Positions 52,501-62,064 of a stretch of DNA of 64,000 nucleotides are shown one piece after another. The notes under the pieces are model-generated. The model saw only the letters and a program-made list of their open reading frames with translations. It did no database searches and was not told where the DNA came from. This DNA comes from Paraburkholderia sp. DHOC27. GTDB taxonomy: Bacteria > Pseudomonadota > Gammaproteobacteria > Burkholderiales > Burkholderiaceae. Position 1 is the first letter of the stretch. The number at the start of each line of letters is the position of its first letter. The position numbers and the translations under genes are program-made. Where the stretch lies: NCBI RefSeq assembly GCF_003429005.1, contig NZ_QVQV01000001.1:861864-925863 (forward strand), in the 5' to 3' direction.

Positions 52501-54024
52501 TCAGGGCACGGGCTGTTGCATGGGCGGTTGTGCGGCAGGCTGTGAAGCCGCCGGCTCCCCCGCAGCAGACGATGATTCGCCGGGCTGGACGACGTGCGTT
52601 TGCGCGCCGGAAGGCGCGAGCGTCGCCGTGCTGGTCGCCGCGTCTTGAGGCGCACCGGCGGGCGGCTGCACAGCGGGCGCGGAATCAACCGGCGCTGAGC
52701 CAGATGGCACGTTTTCCGGCTGCACCTGCACCTGATCGGGCGTCGTGCCAGCGGGCGGTGTTTCAACCGGCATCGCCGTCCCCGGTGCGGACGATTCGAG
52801 CGGCGGCTCCCCTGAAGGCGCGTTGCCCACCGGCGTGCCATCCGCTGCGACCACGCCAGTTGGCGCGGCATCGGCGGGCACGGCCACCGCTGGTTCGCCA
52901 TCGGGCGCCACGCCGTCCGCCACCGCTTGTGCGACCACTTCTGGCGTGGGCTTCGGCTCGTAAGCCTTGTCACCCGAAGCCGCAATGATCCGGTGCACCA
53001 GCCGCAGCTTCTCGACCACGGGCGCCGCGAGCGTGAACGGATAACCGTCGGGCATGCCAAGACTGCGGTTCAGGCTGTTGAGCGCGTAAGTCAGCGGAAA
53101 CCAGCGCTTCATCAGGTTATCGAAGCTGGCGTCCTCCACCGGTGTCTGGTCGTTGAGCGTCGGCTCGCTCGGATCGGAAGGCAGCAAGGCCACGCCGTAA
53201 GACGTGGCGGTGTCCAGCACATCCACGATCAAAAGGTAATGCGCCCACGTCTCGGCCCAGTCTTCCCACGGATGCATGGTCGCGTAGGCGCTGATGTACG
53301 ACTGCTGCCAGTCGGCGGGCGCGCCGTTGCGATAGTAGGCGTCGAGCGCCGCGCCGTAGTCGACGGTCTCGTCGCCGAACAGCGCACGAAATGCCTCTAG
53401 CCACGATGTCCCCGCAACCAGCCGGTCGAAGTAGTAATGCCCGGTTTCATGGCGGAAATGCCCCAGCAAGGTCCGGTAGGGCTCGCCCATCGCGGTGCGG
53501 GTGCGTTCGCGGTAGGCGTCGTCGGCTTCCGCGATGTTCAGCGTGATCAAGCCGTTGTCGTGGCCAGTCATGACGTGCTGGCCGTTACCGCCATCTTCGA
53601 GAAACTCGAATTCGAGGCCGTCCTGAGGATTTTGCTGGCGCGACTGCACCTGCACACCCAACTCCGCCAGCGTGTACAGCAAGCGCCGCTTGGCGATTTC
53701 CAGCCGGTACCAGTAGAGCCGGTTATCCGGCGCGGTGAGATTGGGGATCACGCGCGTCAACTGACAGGAGCGGCACAGCGTGTCCGGCTGGTCGTCGGGA
53801 ATCATCCAGTTGCAGACGTTTTCGACCGCGTAATTGTGGCATTGCCGGTAGAGCGCGCCATTGGCCTCCGGGTGGAGACTGCGCCATTTGCCGTCGCCGG
53901 CATCCTCGAAGGCGCTGATCTCGACTAGCTCAGGCACGTAGCCCAGCAAGGACTGGCAGCGCTCGCACTGGACGTTTTCGAAGAACACGAGATGCGCGCA
54001 ATGGTTGCAGTGGAACGTTTTCAT
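52501..54024 (-). CDS. Zinc-binding metallopeptidase-like protein with Pro/Ala-rich tail
   Basis: A 507-residue protein of the putative zinc-binding metallopeptidase family (Peptidase_Mx type). The N-terminus has a zinc ribbon with Cys6, Cys9, Cys20 and Cys23, and a further Cys group near 62-87. The catalytic core shows HETGH at 192-196 and a downstream WEDWAETWAHYL (Glu258) as possible third ligand. From about residue 360 the protein becomes a long, low-complexity tail rich in Pro, Ala, Gly, Thr and Val. That tail is not usual for the family and may be disordered. No signal peptide is seen. The ATG at 54024 fits the zinc ribbon start. Its substrate is unknown. Confidence 0.85.
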   Translation of the reverse strand: MKTFHCNHCAHLVFFENVQCERCQSLLGYVPELVEISAFEDAGDGKWRSLHPEANGALYRQCHNYAVENVCNWMIPDDQPDTLCRSCQLTRVIPNLTAPDNRLYWYRLEIAKRRLLYTLAELGVQVQSRQQNPQDGLEFEFLEDGGNGQHVMTGHDNGLITLNIAEADDAYRERTRTAMGEPYRTLLGHFRHETGHYYFDRLVAGTSWLEAFRALFGDETVDYGAALDAYYRNGAPADWQQSYISAYATMHPWEDWAETWAHYLLIVDVLDTATSYGVALLPSDPSEPTLNDQTPVEDASFDNLMKRWFPLTYALNSLNRSLGMPDGYPFTLAAPVVEKLRLVHRIIAASGDKAYEPKPTPEVVAQAVADGVAPDGEPAVAVPADAAPTGVVAADGTPVGNAPSGEPPLESSAPGTAMPVETPPAGTTPDQVQVQPENVPSGSAPVDSAPAVQPPAGAPQDAATSTATLAPSGAQTHVVQPGESSSAAGEPAASQPAAQPPMQQPVP

Positions 54025-54301
54025 GTCTTTGAAACCTGCGAGAAGGAAAGCGGAGAGTAGGAGATAACAGTAGAGAACGAAGTGCCCACGCAGGGCCGCA
54101 AACTTCATGCCGCGATTGCCAGACGTCACTGCTTTAACGCACAGTACGTGCATGATGGGGCACGCGTGATGCGCCGCTTTGGTGCGCACGCCGATAAAGC
54201 GAGTCACAAGAAGTCACAAGCAGTGATCCGGCAAGTTTTTCTTCTAACGGCATGAAGCTTGCTTTTTTGGCGGGCTGCCACCCTTCGCCCAGGAGTTCGG
54301 T

Positions 54302-57300
54302 GTGTCGATACGTGTCGCGTTGAACCATGTCACCCATTACCGTTACGACCGTCTCGTCGGGCTCTCGCCCCAGGTCGTGCGGCTTCGTCCCGCGCCACAT
54401 TGCCGTACCCCGATCCTCTCGTACTCCATGCGGGTCGAGCCGGCCGAGCACTTCATCAACTGGCAGCAGGACGCCTTCGCCAACTATCAGGCGCGGCTGG
54501 TGTTTCCCGAGAAGACCCGCGAGTTCAAGATCACGGTGGATCTGGTGGCCGAGATGGCCGTCTACAACCCGTTCGACTTTTTCCTCGAACCGTCCGCCGA
54601 AAAATTCCCCTTCGAGTATGCGCCCGGCCTCGCGCTCGAACTCGCGCCGTACCTCGTCAAACGCGAGATGACGCCGCGTTTTGCCGAGTTCGTGGCGAGC
54701 ATCGACCGTACGCCGAAGGCCACCGCGGATTTCCTCGTCGCCCTCAACCAGCGTCTGCAGAAGGACATCCGCTATCTGATCCGGATGGAGCCTGGCGTGC
54801 AGACGCCGGAAGAAACGCTGACCAACGCGTCGGGTTCCTGCCGCGATTCCGGCTGGCTGCTGGTGGAAACGCTGCGGCAACTGGGGCTGGCGGCGCGCTT
54901 CGTGTCGGGCTACCTGCTGCAACTGGCGCCGGATACGCGTTCGCTCGACGGTCCGAGCGGCACCGAAGTCGACTTCACCGATCTGCACGCCTGGTGCGAG
55001 GTGTACCTGCCGGGCGCGGGCTGGATCGGCCTCGACCCGACCTCGGGCCTGCTGGCGGGCGAGGGGCATATCCCGGTGGCCTGCACGCCTGAACCGGGTA
55101 GCGCCGCGCCGATCTCGGGCGCGGTCGACGAATCCGAGGTCGAGTTCGAGCACCTGATGACCATCGAACGCGTGCTCGAAACGCCACGCGTCACCAAGCC
55201 GTACACCGAGGCAGTCTGGGGCGACGTGCTGAAGATGGGCGCGGAAGTCGACGCGCACCTGAACGACATGGACGTGCGCCTGACGATGGGCGGCGAGCCG
55301 ACCTTCGTCGCCGTGCGTGACCGCGACGCCGCCGAGTGGAGCACCGACGCGCTGGGGCCGACCAAGCGCAGCTATGCGGTGGCGCTGATGGACAAACTGC
55401 GCGCACGCTACGGCGCGAATGGCTTCCTGCATATCGGCCAGGGCAAGTGGTATCCGGGCGAGCAGTTGCCACGCTGGGCGCTCTCCCTGTTCTGGCGCGC
55501 GGACGGCGAGGCGTGCTGGCACGACCCGTCTCGCTTCGGCGATGAGCGCGACCCCGGCACCTACACGGCGGACGACGCGAAGCGCTTCCTCACGCATCTG
55601 ACCGAAAAGCTCGCGCTCGATACGAAGTTCATCCAGGCGGGCTACGAGGACACCTGGTATTACCTCTGGCGCGAGCGGCGTCTGCCGGTCAACGTCGATC
55701 CGTTCGAGTCGCGGCTTGACGACGAGATGGAGCGCGTGCGCTTGCGGCGCGTGTATGACGCGGGCCTCGCGGCGGTGACGGGCTATGTGCTGCCACTGTC
55801 ACGCGAACGCGATCTGCCGATGCAGGGGCCGCGCTGGGTCACGGGCCCGTGGTATTTCCGTGGCGAGCGCATGTATCTGATTCCCGGCGACTCGCCAATG
55901 GGCTACCGGTTGCCGCTCGATGCGCTGCCGTGGGTATCGGAGACGGAGTATCCGTACCAGCACGCGCACGATCCGTTTGCGCCGCCCGTGCCGCTGCGTA
56001 GCGCGGCGCAGTTACGCATGCAATATGAGGGGCGTGGGATTGGGGGTGGTGGGGATGGCGCCGGTGGTGCGGGTGGTGTCGCAACCGGCGGTACAGTTGG
56101 CGTGGGTCACGCAGGTGGCGCAGGCAGCGCCGCGGCTTACGCAGGCCCCGGCGGAACCGGCACCGCCCCAGGCACCACAGGCGACGCGGCCTCATCCATC
56201 ACCCGCGTCCCCGGTCGCGGCGAATCGGCCAGCTGGATCACGCGCACGGCGCTGTGCGTCGAAGCACGCGACCCGGCGCGCGCCGCCGGTCCGAAGGTGG
56301 AAACGGCCGCCTTTGGCAGCGATCGCAAGATGCTGCACGTCTTCATGCCGCCGCTCACCGAACTCGACGACTATCTGGACCTGCTCGCCGCCATCGAGGC
56401 AACCGCGACCGAGCTGGACATGAAGGTCGTGATCGAAGGCTATCCGCCGCCGCGCGATCAGCGTCTGAAGATGCTGCAGGTGACGCCCGATCCGGGCGTG
56501 ATCGAAGTGAACATTCATCCGGCGTCGAGCTGGGAGCAACTGGTCGACCACACGGAGTATCTGTACCAGTCGGCGCACGAAACCTATCTGAGCACCGAAA
56601 AGTTCATGACCGACGGGCGCCACACCGGCACCGGCGGCGGCAACCACTTCGTGCTCGGCGGTGCCACGCCGGCCGACAGTCCGTTTTTGCGCCGCCCCGA
56701 TCTGCTGGCGAGCCTCGTCGCGTACTGGCTCAACCATCCGTCGCTGTCGTATCTGTTCTCGGGGCTGTTCATCGGACCGACCAGCCAGGCACCGCGCGTC
56801 GACGAGGCGCGCAACGATCAGGTCTACGAACTAGAAGTGGCGTTCCGCGAACTGCAACGGCAGATCGATCTGCTGGGCGGACGCGAGGGCGGCCAGTTGC
56901 CGGCATGGATGATCGACCGGTCGCTGCGCAACATCCTTATCGACGTCACCGGCAATACGCACCGCGCCGAGTTCTGTATCGACAAGCTGTATTCGCCCGA
57001 CGGTCCCACCGGACGACTCGGCCTGCTCGAGTTGCGCGGCTTCGAAATGCCGCCGCACGCGCGCATGAGTCTCGCCCAGCAACTGCTGTTGCGCGCACTG
57101 GTGGCGCGTTTCTGGAAGACGCCGTACACCACCCGCCTCACGCGCTGGGACACCGAACTGCACGACCGTTTCATGCTCGGCACCTTCGTGCAGATGGATT
57201 TCGACGACGTACTCACCGAACTGTCCGAGGCCGGTTATGCGTTCGACCGCGCCTGGTTCGCGCCGCATTTCGAATTCCGCTTCCCGCTGGTGGGCGAAAT

Positions 57301-57820
57301 GGCCACCAACGGCGTCACGTTGACTATCCGCAGCGCGCTCGAACCCTGGCACGTGATGGGCGAGGAGGGCGCGCCGGGTGGCACGGTGCGTTACGTGGAT
57401 TCGTCGGTGGAGCGGCTCGAAGTGCGGGTGCTGGGGCTCAACGACAATCGGCACGTGGTGACGGTGAACGGCATGGCCTTGCCGTTGCAGCCCACCGGCC
57501 GCGTCAGCGAGCATGTCGCAGGCGTGCGCTTCCGTGCATGGTCGCAGCCGTCGGCGCTGCATCCCACCATTGGTGTCGATGCGCCGCTCACTTTCGACAT
57601 CGTGGATACATGGACCGGGCGTTCCATAGGCGGATGCCAGTATCATGTGGCTCATCCGGGCGGGCGCAATTACCAGACCTTCCCGGTCAACGCGTACGAG
57701 GCCGAGAGCCGGCGGCGCGCGCGCTTCTTCACGATTGGTCATACACCCGGACCGCTCGCGGTAGATGCGCCGCAACGCAGCCTGGAATTCCCGTTCACGT
57801 TGGATCTACGCTACTGGTGA
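54302..57820 (+). CDS. Transglutaminase-like protein with DUF2126 domain
   Basis: A 1172-residue cytoplasmic protein. Residues ~1-280 are a bacterial transglutaminase-like fold with the beta-strand N-terminal domain; the catalytic triad is Cys180 (SGSCRDSGW), His229 (DLHAWCEVYL) and an Asp in WIGLDPTSG. The remaining ~890 residues are the DUF2126 region (VRLTMGGEPTFVAVRDRD, QGKWYPGEQLPRW, GGNHFVLGGATPADSPFLRRPDLL, FEMPPHARMSL). A glycine-rich linker of ~65 residues (about 576-640) splits the DUF2126 part. The GTG start at 54302 follows AGGAG. It opens a three-gene operon with an ATP-grasp/alpha-E protein and a second transglutaminase, a cluster long predicted to make or modify peptides, with no experimentally settled product. 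Confidence 0.9.
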   Translation: MSIRVALNHVTHYRYDRLVGLSPQVVRLRPAPHCRTPILSYSMRVEPAEHFINWQQDAFANYQARLVFPEKTREFKITVDLVAEMAVYNPFDFFLEPSAEKFPFEYAPGLALELAPYLVKREMTPRFAEFVASIDRTPKATADFLVALNQRLQKDIRYLIRMEPGVQTPEETLTNASGSCRDSGWLLVETLRQLGLAARFVSGYLLQLAPDTRSLDGPSGTEVDFTDLHAWCEVYLPGAGWIGLDPTSGLLAGEGHIPVACTPEPGSAAPISGAVDESEVEFEHLMTIERVLETPRVTKPYTEAVWGDVLKMGAEVDAHLNDMDVRLTMGGEPTFVAVRDRDAAEWSTDALGPTKRSYAVALMDKLRARYGANGFLHIGQGKWYPGEQLPRWALSLFWRADGEACWHDPSRFGDERDPGTYTADDAKRFLTHLTEKLALDTKFIQAGYEDTWYYLWRERRLPVNVDPFESRLDDEMERVRLRRVYDAGLAAVTGYVLPLSRERDLPMQGPRWVTGPWYFRGERMYLIPGDSPMGYRLPLDALPWVSETEYPYQHAHDPFAPPVPLRSAAQLRMQYEGRGIGGGGDGAGGAGGVATGGTVGVGHAGGAGSAAAYAGPGGTGTAPGTTGDAASSITRVPGRGESASWITRTALCVEARDPARAAGPKVETAAFGSDRKMLHVFMPPLTELDDYLDLLAAIEATATELDMKVVIEGYPPPRDQRLKMLQVTPDPGVIEVNIHPASSWEQLVDHTEYLYQSAHETYLSTEKFMTDGRHTGTGGGNHFVLGGATPADSPFLRRPDLLASLVAYWLNHPSLSYLFSGLFIGPTSQAPRVDEARNDQVYELEVAFRELQRQIDLLGGREGGQLPAWMIDRSLRNILIDVTGNTHRAEFCIDKLYSPDGPTGRLGLLELRGFEMPPHARMSLAQQLLLRALVARFWKTPYTTRLTRWDTELHDRFMLGTFVQMDFDDVLTELSEAGYAFDRAWFAPHFEFRFPLVGEMATNGVTLTIRSALEPWHVMGEEGAPGGTVRYVDSSVERLEVRVLGLNDNRHVVTVNGMALPLQPTGRVSEHVAGVRFRAWSQPSALHPTIGVDAPLTFDIVDTWTGRSIGGCQYHVAHPGGRNYQTFPVNAYEAESRRRARFFTIGHTPGPLAVDAPQRSLEFPFTLDLRYW

Positions 57821-57849
57821 GCCCGAAGAACAATTAACCCGACACGACC

Positions 57850-60546
57850 TTGGCCTTTCAATCGACTTTTCCCTTCGAGGCGACCGCGACCCATGCGGAT
57901 GCGCTGTCGCTCCTGCGGGTGCTGCCGGTCCGCGAGGGGCACTGGGACGAGTTGCTCGACGCGTCCGGGTCGTTGCGCGAGCCGTGGCGGCAGTTTTTCG
58001 AGCGGCTAGGCGACGACGGCATTGCGCGTCTCGAACAGAACGCGGCTTCAATCGCGCAGCAGATCCGCGATAACGACATCAGCTACAACGTCTACGCGGA
58101 TAACGGCGAGCCACGGCCGTGGGCGCTCGATCTGCTGCCGCTTCTGATCGACGAGTCCGAGTGGGCCGAGATCGAGCGTGGCGTGATCCAGCGCGCGCAG
58201 TTGCTCAACGCGGTGGTCGCGGATGTCTACGGGCCGCAAACTCTCCTGCAACGCGGGCAATTGCCGCCCGCGCTGGTGTTCGGGCATCCTGGCTATCTGA
58301 GGCCGGTGAAGGGCTTCGTGCCGCCGGGCGGCCAATATCTGCAGGTCGTCGCGGTGGATCTGGCGCGTGCACCGAACGGCGGCTGGACCGTGATGTCGCA
58401 TCGCACGGAAGCGCCGTCCGGACTCGGCTACGCGCTGGAAAACCGGCTGATCGTGTCGAGCCAGTTTGCCGAGCCGTTTCGCGCGCTCCACGTGAGCCGC
58501 CTCGCGCCCACCTATTCGCAACTCATCGCCACACTCGTGCAATCGGCGCGCGCCGCGATGCGCGAGGACGAGGCCGACCGTTCGCCGCATATCGCGCTGC
58601 TCACGCCTGGGCCCTTCAGCGAAACCTACTTCGAGCATGTGTTTCTGGCGCGCTACCTGGGCGTGACGCTGGTCGAGGGCAAAGACCTCACGGTGCGCGA
58701 CGACATGCTGTATCTGAAGACGCTGGCCGGTCTGGAGCGCGTGCATGTGGTGCTGCGGCGCCTCGATGACGCGTTCTGCGATCCCGTCGAACTGCGCGCG
58801 GATTCGAGCATCGGTGTGCCGGGTTTGTTGCAGGTGATGCGGGCAGGCAACGTGATCGTCTCCAACGTGCCGGGCTCGGGGTTTGTCGAATCGCCCGCAC
58901 TGCATGGCTTTTTACCGGGCATCGCCGAGGCGCTGCTCGACGAAGATCTGGTGTTGCCGAGCGTGCCCACATGGTGGTGCGGCGAAGATGCAGCGCGCGA
59001 ACATGCGTTTCGACGTCTGGACGAAGCGTTGCTCGTGCCCACCTGGCCGACACCTGAGCGCGACGGCGCGCCCGGTCTCGAACAAGGCATCCAGCCGCTC
59101 GATGCATGGCGCGAGCGGATCGAGGCGTTCCCGGACAACTTCACGATCCAGATGCCGTTGCCGTATGCCTGCGCACCGCGTTACGAACACGGCACGCTGG
59201 GGCGCCGTCCCTCGGTGCTGCGCGTTTACGCAATCGCGGATTTCAACGGCGGCTGGCATGTGATGCCGGGCGGCTTCACGCGGCTGGCGGCGGAACGGCA
59301 GGCCACGGTGTCGATGCAGTTCGGCGGCAGCAGTGTGGACACCTGGGTGCTGTCGAGCCAGCCCATCTCCACTTTCACGCTGCTGCCTTCGCCGATGCAA
59401 CCCGGCGATCTGGCGCGCAAACATCGTACGGTGTCGAGCCGCGCGGCGGAAAATCTCTTCTGGGCCGGACGTTATAGCGAACGCGCGGAAAACAACGTGC
59501 GGCTGTTGCGCTTCATTCTCGGATCACTGGAGAGTAACGACGCAGACGCGATGTTCGAAACGCTGGTCGAACTGGCGCTGTACTGCGGGCTCATCCAGGC
59601 CGGCGACGTGCGCCGCGGCGATTCGCAGCGTTCGTTCGAACGGGCGCTGGTGGCGAATCTGCACGAATCCACGGGCGCGGCCAGCATCGGCCAGGTGCTC
59701 GCGGCGCAGGCGCGCGCCAGCGGCGAGATTCGCGGGCGCCTGTCGAACGATCATTGGCGCACGATTCTCGCCGCGCGCAACGACTTCCGCGATGCACTGC
59801 AACGCTTGATGCCGGCGGTGGGCTCTGCATCCGAGGCGAGCGGCGTAAATGGCGAAGGCGGCATGAATGGCGCGCACGGTACGGGCGCTTCCGCCAATGC
59901 AGCGGGCAACTCCACCACTAACGCAACACAAGCCAGCACGCGCTACGACCGTTACGATCGCGTCACGCTGATGGACGCGCTCGAACATCTGGCCACGCAG
60001 TTGTCTGCGATTAGCGGCGCGCAGGGCGACCGCATGACGCGCGACGAAGCGTGGCGGCTGCTGTTCGCGGGGCGCCACATCGAGCGGGTGGCGGCCATGA
60101 CCGCGTTTCTGCGTGTGGTGGCCGACAAAGGGCAACTCGCGACGCCTGCCGGGTTCGACCTGCTGCTGCAATTGTTCGACAGTACGCTGACGTATCGCTC
60201 GCTGTATCCGGGACGTATCGAAGTGCCCGCGCTGCTCGATCTGCTGGTGGTCGAGCCGACCAATCCGCGAGGACTTTACGGCGTGTACGAGCGCCTGTGC
60301 GGCAAGCTCGACGAGATTTCCATTGCGGCGGGTGGTCCACGGCACCGTTCGTTCATTGATCTGATGCCGCCGCCGGATACGCTGCCGCCGCTCGAACGTC
60401 TGTGCGAAACCAGCGAAGACGGCGCATACACCACACTCATCGAAGTGTGCGATGAACTGGGCGCTTTCGTTGGCGCGGCCGGCAACGAGGTCAGCGCGCG
60501 TTACTTCAGTCATGCCAACACGGTTGCTTCGCGGGTGTCGTCATGA
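57850..60546 (+). CDS. Circularly permuted ATP-grasp plus alpha-E (DUF403) fusion
   Basis: An 898-residue protein. The N-terminal ~480 residues are a circularly permuted ATP-grasp type 2 domain (DISYNVYADNGEPRPWALDLLP, LTPGPFSETYFEHVFLARYLG, LVEGKDLTVRDDMLYLKTLAG, LRRLDDAFCDPVELRADS). The C-terminal ~400 residues are the helical alpha-E (DUF403) domain: SRAAENLFWAGRYSERAENNVRLLRFIL and later repeats. A Ser/Asn/Gly linker occurs near 680-710. ATP-grasp enzymes make carboxylate-amine bonds, so an amide- or peptide-forming activity is predicted. The start is a TTG at 57850; an in-frame TAA lies just upstream, so this is the first possible start, although no strong ribosome site is evident. It lies 29 bases after the DUF2126 gene and overlaps the next gene by four bases. 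Confidence 0.87.
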   Translation: MAFQSTFPFEATATHADALSLLRVLPVREGHWDELLDASGSLREPWRQFFERLGDDGIARLEQNAASIAQQIRDNDISYNVYADNGEPRPWALDLLPLLIDESEWAEIERGVIQRAQLLNAVVADVYGPQTLLQRGQLPPALVFGHPGYLRPVKGFVPPGGQYLQVVAVDLARAPNGGWTVMSHRTEAPSGLGYALENRLIVSSQFAEPFRALHVSRLAPTYSQLIATLVQSARAAMREDEADRSPHIALLTPGPFSETYFEHVFLARYLGVTLVEGKDLTVRDDMLYLKTLAGLERVHVVLRRLDDAFCDPVELRADSSIGVPGLLQVMRAGNVIVSNVPGSGFVESPALHGFLPGIAEALLDEDLVLPSVPTWWCGEDAAREHAFRRLDEALLVPTWPTPERDGAPGLEQGIQPLDAWRERIEAFPDNFTIQMPLPYACAPRYEHGTLGRRPSVLRVYAIADFNGGWHVMPGGFTRLAAERQATVSMQFGGSSVDTWVLSSQPISTFTLLPSPMQPGDLARKHRTVSSRAAENLFWAGRYSERAENNVRLLRFILGSLESNDADAMFETLVELALYCGLIQAGDVRRGDSQRSFERALVANLHESTGAASIGQVLAAQARASGEIRGRLSNDHWRTILAARNDFRDALQRLMPAVGSASEASGVNGEGGMNGAHGTGASANAAGNSTTNATQASTRYDRYDRVTLMDALEHLATQLSAISGAQGDRMTRDEAWRLLFAGRHIERVAAMTAFLRVVADKGQLATPAGFDLLLQLFDSTLTYRSLYPGRIEVPALLDLLVVEPTNPRGLYGVYERLCGKLDEISIAAGGPRHRSFIDLMPPPDTLPPLERLCETSEDGAYTTLIEVCDELGAFVGAAGNEVSARYFSHANTVASRVSS

Positions 60547-61433
60547 AAAGCGCGCATACGGTGCTCTCCGTTTCGCATCGCACCACCTACCGCTATTCGA
60601 CGTACGTTGAAACCGCCCAGCATCTGGCGACCATCCGGCCGCTTGCATGCCCGTGGCAGCGCGTGATCTCGCACGAGGAGACGGTCGAGCCGACGCCTTC
60701 GTACATGCATAGCCGCACCGACGCGTTTGGCAACGACGTGCTGTATTTCACGCTCGACGCGCCGCACGAACGCCTGCAACTGGTCAGCGAAACGACCGTG
60801 CAATTGACGCCGCGCTGGACCGAACTCGATCCGGAAACCACACCTGCGTGGGAAACGGTGGCCGAAGCGCTGCGTTTTCGTGTGGGCGGCGAATTCCGTG
60901 CGGAGGCCGAGTTTTGCTTTGCTTCACCCAACGTCACATTGCGGCCCGCGTTACGTGCTTACGCGCTGCCGAGTTTTGCGCCCGGCACGCCGATTGCCGC
61001 TGGCGCGATTGATCTGATGCATCGCATTTACCGCGACTTCGACTACAAGCCATCGGCGACGATGTTCGATACGCCCGCCGAGCGCGCCTTCGAGTTGAAG
61101 AGCGGTGTCTGTCAGGACTTCGCGCAGGTGATGATCGGTTGCCTGCGTTCACTCGGCTTGCCGGCACGCTATGTCAGCGGCTATCTGCGCAACGATCCGC
61201 CGCCGGGCCAGCCGAGACTGATCGGTGCGGACGCGTCGCACGCGTGGGTTTCGGTGTTTTGCCCGGAAAACGGCTGGATCGATCTTGACCCCACCAATGA
61301 CGTGCTCGCCGATATGGACCACGTGACGCTCGCCATTGGCCGCGATTACAGCGACGTTTCCCTGCTGCGCGGCATGATTCTGGGCGGCGGCGCGCATCGG
61401 GTTGAAGTGGGGGTAACGGTTCTCGCCTTGTAA
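60543..61433 (+). CDS. Transglutaminase-like protein
   Basis: A 296-residue transglutaminase-like enzyme. A beta-rich N-terminal domain precedes the catalytic core with Cys190 (SGVCQDFAQVMIGCLRSLG), His233 (DASHAWVSVF) and an Asp in WIDLDPTND. The family covers protease-like, amide-hydrolysing and cross-linking enzymes; the catalytic residues are all present. Its ATG overlaps the stop of the ATP-grasp/alpha-E gene (ATGA), so the three proteins are translated together. A proteolytic or transpeptidase role acting on the product of the ATP-grasp enzyme is a reasonable guess. Confidence 0.9.
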   Translation: MKSAHTVLSVSHRTTYRYSTYVETAQHLATIRPLACPWQRVISHEETVEPTPSYMHSRTDAFGNDVLYFTLDAPHERLQLVSETTVQLTPRWTELDPETTPAWETVAEALRFRVGGEFRAEAEFCFASPNVTLRPALRAYALPSFAPGTPIAAGAIDLMHRIYRDFDYKPSATMFDTPAERAFELKSGVCQDFAQVMIGCLRSLGLPARYVSGYLRNDPPPGQPRLIGADASHAWVSVFCPENGWIDLDPTNDVLADMDHVTLAIGRDYSDVSLLRGMILGGGAHRVEVGVTVLAL

Positions 61434-61467
61434 TGAAGTGCATGCACCGTCAGCCGCTTCTTGACTC

Positions 61468-61481
61468 TGTGCGTACGCACA
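61468..61481. promoter_or_regulatory. Perfect 14-bp palindrome, probable MarR operator
   Basis: TGTGCGTACGCACA at 61468-61481 is its own reverse complement. It lies 15 bases before the start of the first MarR gene and has a one-mismatch twin upstream of the emrA-like gene. I infer autoregulation. Confidence 0.65.
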
Positions 61482-61496
61482 TATAGACTGTGAAAC

Positions 61497-61925
61497 ATGA
61501 ACGGTCCCACTTCTTACGACGAATGCAACTGTTTCGCGCTGCGTCAGGCGGCGCGTTACGTCACGCAGATCTACGAGCGCCATCTGGGCGAAATCGGGCT
61601 CACTGCGGCGCAATTCACGATCATGGCAAAGCTCGCCCGCGCCAAGACGCCGGCCACGATGGTCGAAATGGCGGACGCTATGGTGATGGAACGCACCACG
61701 CTCGTACGCGCACTCAAACCGCTGCAGCGTGATGGGCTGGTCGAGAGCGAAGCATCGGAGCATGACGGCCGTACCTATCTGTTCAGTCTGTCGGAAAGCG
61801 GCAAGCGCGTTTTCACGCAAGCTGCCGTGGCGTGGCGCAATGCGCAGGCGGAGTTCGAAGGCAAGTTTGGTCATGCGCGCGCCAAGGCGCTGCGCAAGGA
61901 ATTGTTTGGTCTGACTGCTGAATAA
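61497..61925 (+). CDS. MarR-family regulator 1
   Basis: A 142-residue winged-helix regulator. The DNA-binding part is ATMVEMADAMVMERTTLVRALKPLQRDGLVE, followed by the wing HDGRTYLFSLSESGKR. Near the N-terminus ECNCFALRQAARYVTQIYERHL has two cysteines that could sense oxidants or electrophiles. It is followed by a paralogue and then an EmrAB-like pump, and a palindrome just upstream of it recurs before the pump gene. So it is the likely local repressor of efflux. Its ligand is unknown. Confidence 0.88.
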   Translation: MNGPTSYDECNCFALRQAARYVTQIYERHLGEIGLTAAQFTIMAKLARAKTPATMVEMADAMVMERTTLVRALKPLQRDGLVESEASEHDGRTYLFSLSESGKRVFTQAAVAWRNAQAEFEGKFGHARAKALRKELFGLTAE

Positions 61926-62064
61926 AAATCCAGGCAAGTTGGTGAGCGGCGGTTGCATCAGGCAGGGCGCTCGCATCGAGACGTAATCGAACACCGATCG
62001 AAGTACATGAAGCAGCACATGCAGCAGCACAATCGCGGCTGTTTTTTTGGCGAGAAGAGTGTGT

